Below are positions 7,786-15,419 of a stretch of 64,000 nucleotides of DNA, in pieces. Position 1 is the first letter of the stretch, and each line of letters starts with the position of its first letter. The notes beneath the pieces were generated by a model. It saw only the letters and a list, made by a program, of their open reading frames with translations. It searched no databases and was not told the DNA's origin. The translations under genes were made by a program, and so were the position numbers. Source of the DNA: Mycolicibacterium sp. CBMA 247 (GTDB taxonomy: Bacteria; Actinomycetota; Actinomycetes; Mycobacteriales; Mycobacteriaceae); assembly GCF_009729095.1 (NCBI RefSeq), contig NZ_VTGX01000003.1, forward strand, positions 558,001-622,000, read 5' to 3'.

Positions 7786-9423
7786 CTATTGGACTGACGT
7801 TCGTTCTTGTCCGCGAGCGCCAAGCAGGCGGGCGAGCAGGGCACCCTGGTCGGTGGTGCCGGCCTCTTGTTCCTTCTGATGCGCGGCGAAGAACGCTGTG
7901 AACATTGCCCGTTCCTCGGGCGGCATCAGCGGACCTTGGGCTGTCCACGAGGCGCCGAGTGCACCATTGTCAGGGTGCAGGCGACGGTGCAGATCGTCGG
8001 CTTGCTCAGTCCGCCCGGTGGCGCGCAGGTGTTCCATGTATTGATCTGGGTCGTTGTATAGCGATGGTCCGTGTTGCAGTGTGGTTTGCATGGGGTCCGG
8101 CAGCGCACCGGGCGTGCCTGCGTAGAAATCCCACCACTGTTGCAGCTTTGAGCGCATTGCATCGGCGAGTTCGGTCTGGTCGGCGATCAGGTTCCGGGTC
8201 AGATACGGATCCGCGGTGACGTCGAATAGCGATTCCCATTCGGCCTTGAAGCATCCGGGATGGTAGGTGCGGATGTAGAGGTGGTCTCGCGTGCGCACCG
8301 CCCGCTGGTAGGTGTGCGCGCCGTGGCCCCATACGAGGTAATCACGTGAGTTCATGCACTCGCCTCGTACCGCCGCGGCGAACGATTGGCCCTGCCATTT
8401 CGGCGGGATCGGTAAGCCAAGCAGATCGCAGAGGGTGGGCGCGTAGTCGATGTTGTAGAGCAGTGCATCGTTTCTGCGCCGCTCCGCGCGGTCGGTGATC
8501 CCGGGCCAATACACGATCATGGGCAGGTGGTGTACCGGCTCGTTGGCGAGGCCGTGCTCAGCGTAGGACCCTTGCTCTCCGAAAGACTCGCCGTGGTCGG
8601 CGCTCACCACGATCGCGACCTGTTCGTCAAGCCCCAGTTCACCGAGGGCCTCCCGTAGCCGCCCGAACTGGCTGTCCCAGAACATAATTCCACCGTCGTA
8701 GCCGTTGATCAGTGTCTCGTAGTCGGCCCGGTCACTGATCTGGTCGGGCATGTTGTGCGGTACCGCACTTTTCCGTGGGACCGAGGTGTAATGCAGGTCG
8801 CGGGCGGTACGCGGGCCGTAGATTTCCTGGTGGGAATCAATGGCGTCTTGGTCTGGCCAACTCGGGGCAGGTCCAGACGCGGCGGCACGTCGTGTCCATT
8901 CGGCGTCCTGCAGATAGTCGGTGTGCGGGTCCCAGTAGGTTAGATGCAGGTACCAGTTCTCGTCCTGGCGGTGTCGTGAAATCCAGTCGATCGCCCGGTC
9001 GGTAACCGCGTCGGCAGGCTCATCACCCAAACCTGCTGTGGCGCGGGTCGATTCCCTGAAATTTCCGAGGAAGAAGTGTGCGCGGTGGCGTTCAGCGAAG
9101 CTGGAAATGGCGGCGGTGTAGTAGCCGAACAACCCCAGGTATTGCCCGAGTAGGGGTCGGCCGAGCTGAGGGGCATGGCCGGTGTCCATTCGGTACTGGG
9201 CCGCTTGCCCGGCATGCCCGATGACGCCGTTGGTGATGCCGAACTGGCCGCTGGTCAACGCCGTGCGCGAGGGCAAACACGGGGAATCCGAACAGTAGTA
9301 GCGCTCGAAGCACACCGAATCCCGGGCCATTGCATCCAGATTCGGGGTGATATTCCGCTGGTAGCCGTACGGGCCGGTGTGGTCGGCGCGCAATGTGTCG
9401 ACGTCGACATAGATGATCTTCAT
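7786..9423 (-). CDS. Sulfatase (type I, formylglycine-dependent), island copy 1
   Basis: This 545-residue protein has the N-terminal metal motif DVDTLRADHTGPYG and the sulfatase signature CLPSR. Cys49 there is the residue that FGE converts to formylglycine. ADHGESFGEQG supplies the second metal/substrate cluster. Type I sulfatases hydrolyse sulfate esters, using Ca2+. There is no signal peptide, so the enzyme should act on an imported substrate. Its ATG overlaps the padR stop by four bases, showing translational coupling, and the GH3 gene follows. Its maturase is encoded on the other arm of the island. The substrate is unknown; a sulfated hexosamine glycoside would fit the neighbours. Confidence 0.93.
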   Translation of the reverse strand: MKIIYVDVDTLRADHTGPYGYQRNITPNLDAMARDSVCFERYYCSDSPCLPSRTALTSGQFGITNGVIGHAGQAAQYRMDTGHAPQLGRPLLGQYLGLFGYYTAAISSFAERHRAHFFLGNFRESTRATAGLGDEPADAVTDRAIDWISRHRQDENWYLHLTYWDPHTDYLQDAEWTRRAAASGPAPSWPDQDAIDSHQEIYGPRTARDLHYTSVPRKSAVPHNMPDQISDRADYETLINGYDGGIMFWDSQFGRLREALGELGLDEQVAIVVSADHGESFGEQGSYAEHGLANEPVHHLPMIVYWPGITDRAERRRNDALLYNIDYAPTLCDLLGLPIPPKWQGQSFAAAVRGECMNSRDYLVWGHGAHTYQRAVRTRDHLYIRTYHPGCFKAEWESLFDVTADPYLTRNLIADQTELADAMRSKLQQWWDFYAGTPGALPDPMQTTLQHGPSLYNDPDQYMEHLRATGRTEQADDLHRRLHPDNGALGASWTAQGPLMPPEERAMFTAFFAAHQKEQEAGTTDQGALLARLLGARGQERTSVQ

Positions 9424-10022
9424 CGGGAGTCACCGATCGCAGTGCCGGCGCGAGAACTCTGGCGCAGGCGGCCGTCAAGAAGCTTTTCGCGGAGCTCTTC
9501 GAGAAGCTCGATATGGCGGTCAACTGCTTCATTGCCCCACTCGTGCAACTGATCTCCGATTGCCGTGGCGAGCTCGTGGTCGAAAGGAAATCCGGACGCG
9601 GGCGTAAAGCTCCTGTCGCGGTCCCGGAACCGCGCTACCTGGTCACGGCGGGCGCCCAGCTCGACCTCGATGAGCTCGAGCACTTGCTGCTCAGTCATGA
9701 ATCCCGCGAAGCTCAGCCGGGCCGCGAACTCGGGGTCGGTGAACTTCGACGGCGGCTGGTATGGGCCGGTGAGCCAATCGAGGAACACGGTCATGCCCTC
9801 GGGTGTCACGTGATAGGTCTTCGCGTCCTGCGGTCCCGGCCGTGGATCGATTTCGAACCGGACCCAGCCGTCGTCACTCATGCGGGCCAGCGCCCGGTAC
9901 ACCTGGCTCATCTGAGTGTTCGACCGTAGGAATCGCCCGTGATTGTCGAAGAACTTCTTGAGCTCGTAGCCCGTAGCAGGCCGGACACCGAGAATGCCGA
10001 GCAGCAGCAGCTCCAGTCTCAT
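9420..10022 (-). CDS. PadR family transcriptional regulator of the island
   Basis: This 200-residue protein begins with the PadR winged helix (MRLELLLLGILGVRPATGYELKKFFD, then QVYRALARMSDDGWV and YHVTPEGM) and ends with the helical PadR C-terminal dimerisation region. PadR proteins are usually repressors released by a small aromatic or catabolic ligand. It is the first gene of the minus-strand operon padR-sulfatase-GH3 and is divergent from the MFS transporter gene. A near-perfect palindrome sits in the shared promoter region, so autorepression plus control of both arms is the likely scheme. The ligand is unknown. Confidence 0.9.
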   Translation of the reverse strand: MRLELLLLGILGVRPATGYELKKFFDNHGRFLRSNTQMSQVYRALARMSDDGWVRFEIDPRPGPQDAKTYHVTPEGMTVFLDWLTGPYQPPSKFTDPEFAARLSFAGFMTEQQVLELIEVELGARRDQVARFRDRDRSFTPASGFPFDHELATAIGDQLHEWGNEAVDRHIELLEELREKLLDGRLRQSSRAGTAIGDSR

Positions 10023-10075
10023 TCAACGCACCTTCCCGGCCAGGAGCCTTCATTGCTCCACTAGCCCCTCACTCG

Positions 10076-10097
10076 ACTATGACACTAGTGGCATAGT
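10076..10097. promoter_or_regulatory. Palindromic operator between padR and the MFS gene
   Basis: The 22-bp element has core CTATGACACTAGTGGCATAG (10077-10096) flanked by A and T. It is symmetric except for one mismatched pair, and its centre CACTAGTG is perfect. The arms ATG...CAT resemble the ATGx-N8-xCAT pattern described for PadR operators. CATAGT at each end could serve as the -10 of divergent promoters, so binding here would block both operons. Confidence 0.75.
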
Positions 10098-10188
10098 GGT
10101 GCAAGTGGCTGCGCCCGCCACGTGGCCCGCCTACGAACCCGTTGGGCATTCAAGCGCGCGAGACCGCATCAATTCACCGACCGAAGGA

Positions 10189-11472
10189 ATGACGTTGACC
10201 GGACCCGAGCTGCTGCCGGCGCCACCGCGACCGGGTGTGAGCACAAACACTCGGGGCGACGATCTCTACCGGAATAGATTGGGCCGGCTATTCGCCACGG
10301 TGCCGTTCGCCAGTGCGTGTCCACAGTTGGGTTATGCGATCGTCGGGTACTTCTCGGCTCTGCAGATTCAGACGATGGACAGCGCCCACAAGGTGGAGAA
10401 GCTTGCCCTGCTTCATGTCGTGGTCGCGGCCAGCTCAATGGTCGCCCAGCCACTCATCGGGGTGCTGTCGGACCGGACGCGATCCCGTCTCGGGGCCCGT
10501 GCACCGTGGATGCTGGTGGGCACGTTGACGGGGTGCATTGGATTGGTCGCGGCGGGGTTCTCGACGTCGATCGCCATGCTGCTGACCGCTGCGGTCATAT
10601 CGCACGTGGGATTCAACGCCTTCGGTGGGCCACTGACCGCGATCCAGCCCGACCGTGTGCCCCCGCATAGGCGGGGGCGATACTCCACGCTGGCCGGACT
10701 GGGGACGATCGGCGCCGGGCTGCTCGGACCGGCGATCGGCGCGTCGTTCGCCACCCGGATTGGCCTCGGGTATTCCCTAGTCGCAGCCCTAATCCTGCTG
10801 ATATCAGTGGCATTCGTCGCCATCAACCCCGATCGCGACAACCGCCGGGCACCCCGTCGGCCATTCGATCTCGCGACATTCGCACGAACATTCTGGATCA
10901 GTCCCCGGCGCTACCCCGACTTCGCGTGGGTATTTCTCGGTCGTTTCCTGCTGTGCGGCGGCTACTACATGATCCTGGGCTACCAGCTGTACATCATCGA
11001 GGACTACATCGGGCTCAGCGTGCAAGAGGCCACCCGACTCACCCCAATACTGAGCCTGCTCAGCCTCCCCGGATTCCTGCTGGCGATCGGATTCTCCGGC
11101 CCCCTTTCGGACCGTATCGGCCGACGCAAACCGATAGTCGTCGCCGGTGGCTTGACCATCGCGGCCTCCGCCCTGATACCGGCAGTCTCGCCGACCGTAC
11201 CCGGCCTGATCGTCTCAATCATGGTGCTGACCATCGGATTCGGCACCTTCCTGGCCGTGGACCAAGCATTGGTCACCGAGGTGCTGCCCAATGGCGCCGA
11301 CGCCGCCAAGGACCTCGGCATCCTCAACATCGCCGCGACACTTCCCAACACCTTCGCTCCGATCACCGCGGCACTGATCGTGACCAACTTCGGCTACGGA
11401 ACGCTCTACCCCATCGTCGCCGTGATCGCCGCAGCGGGAGCGCTGGCCGTCCTGCCCGTCAAGACCCCATGA
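10189..11472 (+). CDS. MFS transporter, likely importer for the island's substrate
   Basis: The start at ATG 10189 is chosen because GAAGGA lies just upstream; it gives ~427 residues. There are about twelve hydrophobic helices. The MFS loop 2-3 motif appears as GVLSDRTRSRLGARAPW, and the symmetric GPLSDRIGRRKPIVV lies in the second half. This fits a sugar/oligosaccharide-type porter of the major facilitator superfamily. It is the first gene of the plus-strand arm MFS-FGE-sulfatase 2, transcribed away from padR. Because all hydrolases of the island lack signal peptides, this is the natural entry route for the sulfated substrate; that role is an inference. Confidence 0.85.
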   Translation: MTLTGPELLPAPPRPGVSTNTRGDDLYRNRLGRLFATVPFASACPQLGYAIVGYFSALQIQTMDSAHKVEKLALLHVVVAASSMVAQPLIGVLSDRTRSRLGARAPWMLVGTLTGCIGLVAAGFSTSIAMLLTAAVISHVGFNAFGGPLTAIQPDRVPPHRRGRYSTLAGLGTIGAGLLGPAIGASFATRIGLGYSLVAALILLISVAFVAINPDRDNRRAPRRPFDLATFARTFWISPRRYPDFAWVFLGRFLLCGGYYMILGYQLYIIEDYIGLSVQEATRLTPILSLLSLPGFLLAIGFSGPLSDRIGRRKPIVVAGGLTIAASALIPAVSPTVPGLIVSIMVLTIGFGTFLAVDQALVTEVLPNGADAAKDLGILNIAATLPNTFAPITAALIVTNFGYGTLYPIVAVIAAAGALAVLPVKTP

Positions 11473-11485
11473 GACGAGAGCCCAT

Positions 11486-12451
11486 ATGACACACCCTCAC
11501 GCCCAATGCTGCACGCCGGCCCGCCCAAGCGCCGCACAGCCCACTCATCCAATCGTCAATTCCATTTCAGGACAATTCAATACAGCGGGAATGGTCGCCC
11601 TGTCCGGCGGCCGGTTCTGGATGGGTAGCGACTCCCCCGTCAGCTACCCGACCGACGCTGAAGGGCCGGTACGACCGGTGCAACTATCCCCGTTCCTCAT
11701 CGACACCCGCGCAGTAAGTAACGACGACTTCGCCCAGTTCGTCGCCGCCACCGGCTACCGCACCGACGCCGAACAACTCGGCTGGTCATACGTATTCGCC
11801 AGCTTCCTGTCAACTGCCCACCGGCGCGCCAGCGCGCGGCCTGCACGCACCCCGTGGTGGTGCGCGGTGCAGGGTGCGCGGTGGGACCGCCCCGAGGGGC
11901 CCGATAGCGAAATCGACGGGCGCGGCAGTCATCCTGTCGTGCACATCTCCTGGAATGACGCGCAGGCGTTCGCCGGATGGGCCGGGAAACGCCTCCCTAC
12001 CGAGGCTGAATGGGAGTACGCGGCACGCGGCGGCCTTCACCAGGCCCGCTATCCCTGGGGAGAAGAGCTCGATCCAGGCGGCGAGTATCGGTGCAATATC
12101 TGGCGCGGCAGCTTCCCGGTCAAGAGCACCGCAGCCGACGGCTACCGAGGCACCGCGCCCGTGGATGCCTTCGACCCCAACGGATTCGGGCTCTACAACA
12201 TGTGCGGAATCGTTTGGGAATGGTGTGCAGACTGGTGGAGCACTGAGCATCCAGCCAACGCGGTGAATCCTCCAGGCCCAGCTACCGGAACTGACAAAGT
12301 CATTCGCGGTGGCTCCTACCTGTGCCACGAGTCGTACTGCTTCCGGTACCGAGTCTCGGCCCGCTCCGCCAATACCCCGGACAGCTCAACCGGGCACGCA
12401 GGATTCCGCTGCGCAGCAGACCTCGCCACCACGAGCAGCGGTACCTCGTAG
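11486..12451 (+). CDS. Formylglycine-generating enzyme (sulfatase maturase)
   Basis: This 321-residue protein has the FGE-sulfatase fold: GGRFWMGSD near the start, HISWNDAQAFAGWAGKRLPTEAEWEYAARGG in the middle, YNMCGIVWEWCADWW, and the terminal RGGSYLCHESYCFRYRVSAR. Cys280 and Cys285 in that last motif correspond to the copper-binding catalytic pair of FGE. FGE oxidises the Cys of CxPxR in new sulfatases to formylglycine, using O2. It lies between the transporter and sulfatase 2, with 13 bp and 35 bp gaps, in one operon, and should activate both island sulfatases. No signal peptide is seen, matching its cytoplasmic clients. Confidence 0.93.
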   Translation: MTHPHAQCCTPARPSAAQPTHPIVNSISGQFNTAGMVALSGGRFWMGSDSPVSYPTDAEGPVRPVQLSPFLIDTRAVSNDDFAQFVAATGYRTDAEQLGWSYVFASFLSTAHRRASARPARTPWWCAVQGARWDRPEGPDSEIDGRGSHPVVHISWNDAQAFAGWAGKRLPTEAEWEYAARGGLHQARYPWGEELDPGGEYRCNIWRGSFPVKSTAADGYRGTAPVDAFDPNGFGLYNMCGIVWEWCADWWSTEHPANAVNPPGPATGTDKVIRGGSYLCHESYCFRYRVSARSANTPDSSTGHAGFRCAADLATTSSGTS

Positions 12452-12486
12452 AACCTCGCCCACGTCAACCGATAGGGAGCCACTCA

Positions 12487-14265
12487 ATGAAAGCCATCAT
12501 GGTGATGTTCGACAGCCTGAATCGGCGGATGCTGCCGCCATACGGCGCGGACTGGACCCACGCACCCAACTTCACCCGGCTGGCCAAGCAATCCGTCACC
12601 TTCGACAACGCATGGGCCGGTTCTCTGCCGTGCATGCCCGCGCGGCGCGAAATCCACACCGGCCGTTACAACTTCCTGCATCGCAGCTGGGGTCCGCTGG
12701 AACCATTCGACGACTCCATGCCAGAGCTACTCAAACAGCACGGAATTCACACCCACCTGGCCAGTGACCACCCCCATTACTGGGAAGACGGGGGTGCCAC
12801 CTACCACGGCCGCTACAGCACCTGGGAATTCTTCCGGGGACAGGAAGCCGATCCCTGGAAGGGCCAGATCGCTGCCCCGCCGATGCCCGACGCGGACCTC
12901 AAAGCCCTCAAGTTCGCCAACTACCAACAGGATTGGGTCAACCGCCAACATCTAGATGCTGAGGAGAGGCACCCGCAGACATTGACGTTCGACGCGGGCC
13001 TCGAATTCATCCACACCAACGCCGCCAGCGACCGATGGTTCGTACAAATCGAAACCTTCGACCCACATGAGCCGTTCTTCAGCCACAAGAACTACAAGGA
13101 CCTATACCCACACGACTACGACGGCCCACACTTTGACTGGCCAGACTACAAACGCGTCACCGAAACACCCGACCAAGTCGAACATGCGCGATACGAATAC
13201 GCAGCCCTGCTGTCCATGTGTGACCACTCGCTTGGCCGCGTACTGGACACCATGGACGAACTGGACCTGTGGGACGACACCATGCTCATCGTCAACACCG
13301 ACCACGGCTTCCTCCTTGGCGAAAAGGGCTGGTGGGCCAAAGCGGTCCAGCCCTGGTACAACGAGCTCGTCCACCTACCACTGTTCGTCTGGGACCCCCG
13401 CGCAGCCATCACCGACCAGCGCCGCCAGGCGCTCGTACAGACAATCGACCTAGCCCCCACACTGCTGGACTACTTCGATGTCGAGCCTCCGGCCGACATG
13501 CAGGGCGCACCACTTCCCATCGCCGACGACGTTCCGGTGCGCACCGCGGGCCTCTTCGGGATGCACGGTGGCCACGTGAACGTGACCGACGGCCGCTACG
13601 TCTACATGCGTGCTCCCGTTGATCCGGAAAACCTTCCCCTGCAAGAACACACACTCATGCCGACCCATATGCGGGGCCGCTTCACACCCGACGAACTACG
13701 CGATCTCGAGCTGGCTGAACCGTTCGGATTCACGAAGGGTATTCGCACACTTCGAATGAACGGACGCAGCCTGATCAACCCCTACGTGCACGGAACACTG
13801 CTGTTCGACCTCGACTCGGACCCCGAACAATTGCACCCCATCATCGACGACCACGCTGAAAAACGCATGGCCACAATGCTGGTCGAGTTGATGCGCGCCA
13901 ACGAAGCACCAACGAGCCAGTACCAACGCGTCGGCCTGCCCGTCACCGGACCAATCGAAGACAAACACCTCCTAGTGCGGGCGCAACACGAACAAGCCTG
14001 CCGAGCGGCCGAACCCCTGCCAGGGCTCGAGGAATTTCCCACCAGCCGGCTATCAGTGCGCTCCGCCCTACACACGCTGCTCGCCGAGCCGGCCGCCGCC
14101 GAGGTAGTTCGTCGACACATCCCGTACATCGCCAACTCCGAAATACTGCAGCTACTCGGACCCGTCTCGCTATACGACTTCGCCGCCATGGCAGCTGGGG
14201 TCGCGACTGCGCAAACGCTGCACGACATCGCCGACGACCTAGTCCTAATTCGCAATAGCGAATAG
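12487..14265 (+). CDS. Sulfatase (type I, formylglycine-dependent), island copy 2
   Basis: The start at ATG 12487 follows TAGGGAGCC and gives 592 residues. The metal motif is MVMFDSLNRRMLPPYG. The signature is CMPAR with the formylglycine precursor Cys49, followed by REIHTGRYN. NTDHGFLLGEKGWWAK supplies the second metal cluster. It has no signal peptide. It is clearly diverged from sulfatase 1 (different signature flanks, longer C-terminus), so the two probably act on different sulfate positions or at different steps. It is the last gene of the MFS-FGE-sulfatase operon and is followed by a strong hairpin. The exact substrate is unknown. Confidence 0.93.
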   Translation: MKAIMVMFDSLNRRMLPPYGADWTHAPNFTRLAKQSVTFDNAWAGSLPCMPARREIHTGRYNFLHRSWGPLEPFDDSMPELLKQHGIHTHLASDHPHYWEDGGATYHGRYSTWEFFRGQEADPWKGQIAAPPMPDADLKALKFANYQQDWVNRQHLDAEERHPQTLTFDAGLEFIHTNAASDRWFVQIETFDPHEPFFSHKNYKDLYPHDYDGPHFDWPDYKRVTETPDQVEHARYEYAALLSMCDHSLGRVLDTMDELDLWDDTMLIVNTDHGFLLGEKGWWAKAVQPWYNELVHLPLFVWDPRAAITDQRRQALVQTIDLAPTLLDYFDVEPPADMQGAPLPIADDVPVRTAGLFGMHGGHVNVTDGRYVYMRAPVDPENLPLQEHTLMPTHMRGRFTPDELRDLELAEPFGFTKGIRTLRMNGRSLINPYVHGTLLFDLDSDPEQLHPIIDDHAEKRMATMLVELMRANEAPTSQYQRVGLPVTGPIEDKHLLVRAQHEQACRAAEPLPGLEEFPTSRLSVRSALHTLLAEPAAAEVVRRHIPYIANSEILQLLGPVSLYDFAAMAAGVATAQTLHDIADDLVLIRNSE

Positions 14266-14349
14266 TCGTGCGCTGGGCCGCTTCCAGCGAACCGACACCC
14301 GTGAGGTGTGAGCGTGCGAGTGTTCCGCCACAGGATTGCGGTGACAGCA

Positions 14350-14384
14350 GTATCGGCGACCGGTCCCGGGCCGGTCGCCGATAC
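14350..14384. terminator. Hairpin terminator between sulfatase 2 and the hydrolase
   Basis: Bases 14350-14363 (GTATCGGCGACCGG) pair perfectly with 14371-14384 across a 7-base loop. The element sits between two convergent genes. There is no clear T tract, which is common for mycobacterial terminators. Confidence 0.65.
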
Positions 14385-14393
14385 CTGTTCACG

Positions 14394-15155
14394 TCATTCC
14401 GCAGATGAGCTGTCGGCCCGCCCGAGATGGCGGGCGAAGAACCGGGCCGAGCTGTCGCGCTCGTATTCGGGGACCGGGTAGTGCTTGCCCGAGTAGGCGT
14501 GCAGAGTCTTCTCCTTCGAGGCGAACGCGTCGAACAACGCGACCCCGGATGCGCGTTCGAATTCCTCGTCGTCCCACGGAATCCGGTACTCGACCGGGAT
14601 GGTGAGCTTTCCTGCCGCCTCGATCAGGGCGTCGTCCACGAAAACCCCACCGAAGCTCACGGCAACGATTCGGGATTCGACCGCCGTCAACATCAGCCCG
14701 GTCACGACACCCAAGGACACGCCCCCATAGCCAATCGGCGCTTCAGCGTCGATCTCAGGCAGCGCCTGCAGGGCGTCCAGGGTCGCCTGCCATTCCGGCA
14801 CCGCACGCTCCGCCAGCGACATGTTGTAGTCGATGACGATCGGAGCGATCGGTTCGCCCGCCGCCCGGGCCTGATGAATCGCCTCGGCCCACCGGTGATC
14901 CTGAAGGTTTCGCGGCCGGTCACCGTGTCCGGGCGCGTCGATGGCGGCAACGGTGAACCCATAGGCGGTCACACTGTGGAGTGCACTGGCTACCAGCCCC
15001 GGCGCCTTCTTGTGCATGCCGCCGGTATGCCCCGCCAGCACCAGTGGTGAGCCGCCGGTTGCGGATGTGGGCGACCAGAGCACGCCGGTGATCTCATCCA
15101 GATTGAAATTGCGTTCGATGACACCGTTCGACGATGTCTCAGAGTTGAAATGCAT
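14394..15155 (-). CDS. Alpha/beta hydrolase (intact copy at island border)
   Basis: The start at ATG 15155 follows AAAGG and gives 253 residues beginning MHFNSETSSNG. The fold shows the oxyanion-side motif LAGHTGGMHK, DAPGHGDRP and the nucleophile elbow GVSLG; the C-terminal HYPVPEYERD probably holds the catalytic His region. It is a serine hydrolase/esterase of unknown substrate. Positions 14502-14785 inside this gene are duplicated at 3202-3485. The gene was therefore the recombination site where the island entered, or from which it was duplicated. A short ORF with a consensus ribosome-binding site lies just upstream on the same strand. Confidence 0.8.
   Translation of the reverse strand: MHFNSETSSNGVIERNFNLDEITGVLWSPTSATGGSPLVLAGHTGGMHKKAPGLVASALHSVTAYGFTVAAIDAPGHGDRPRNLQDHRWAEAIHQARAAGEPIAPIVIDYNMSLAERAVPEWQATLDALQALPEIDAEAPIGYGGVSLGVVTGLMLTAVESRIVAVSFGGVFVDDALIEAAGKLTIPVEYRIPWDDEEFERASGVALFDAFASKEKTLHAYSGKHYPVPEYERDSSARFFARHLGRADSSSAE
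14502..14785. repeat. Right copy of the 284-bp direct repeat
   Basis: This segment of the intact hydrolase gene matches 3202-3485 in the same orientation, identical over its last ~190 bp and with seven substitutions in the first ~94 bp. Together the copies bracket the 11-kb island. Confidence 0.95.
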
Positions 15156-15201
15156 GGTGTTGCCTTTCGGGATTGCCTTGTCAAGGCGCTCCCGGCGACA
15201 C

Positions 15202-15261
15202 CTACGTCGATCGCCCAACCGTGCACACGAGTGGGAGCACCCACAGGGTTACAGCGTCCAT
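15202..15261 (-). CDS. Possible 19-residue leader peptide upstream of the hydrolase
   Basis: ATG 15261 is preceded by GAGGAGGTG at ideal spacing, one of the best ribosome-binding sites in the window. The ORF encodes MDAVTLWVLPLVCTVGRST and stops at 15202, 46 bp before the hydrolase start. Leader peptides of this size control downstream genes in actinobacteria by attenuation or translational coupling. I see no run of one amino acid that would name a signal. The strength of the ribosome-binding site is the main support. Confidence 0.35.
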   Translation of the reverse strand: MDAVTLWVLPLVCTVGRST

Positions 15262-15419
15262 GGGTCTCACCTCCTCACGTGCTTTCACGGTCCCGGGCAC
15301 GCTATCAACGCGAATGCGATCCCGTCCAACGATTTTCCTCTCCACCCACCGAACCAACCGGCTGCCGACGCCCATCGACGGCTGACCGCGCGGCGCAGGG
15401 ACGGTTGGTAACCGCCGGT

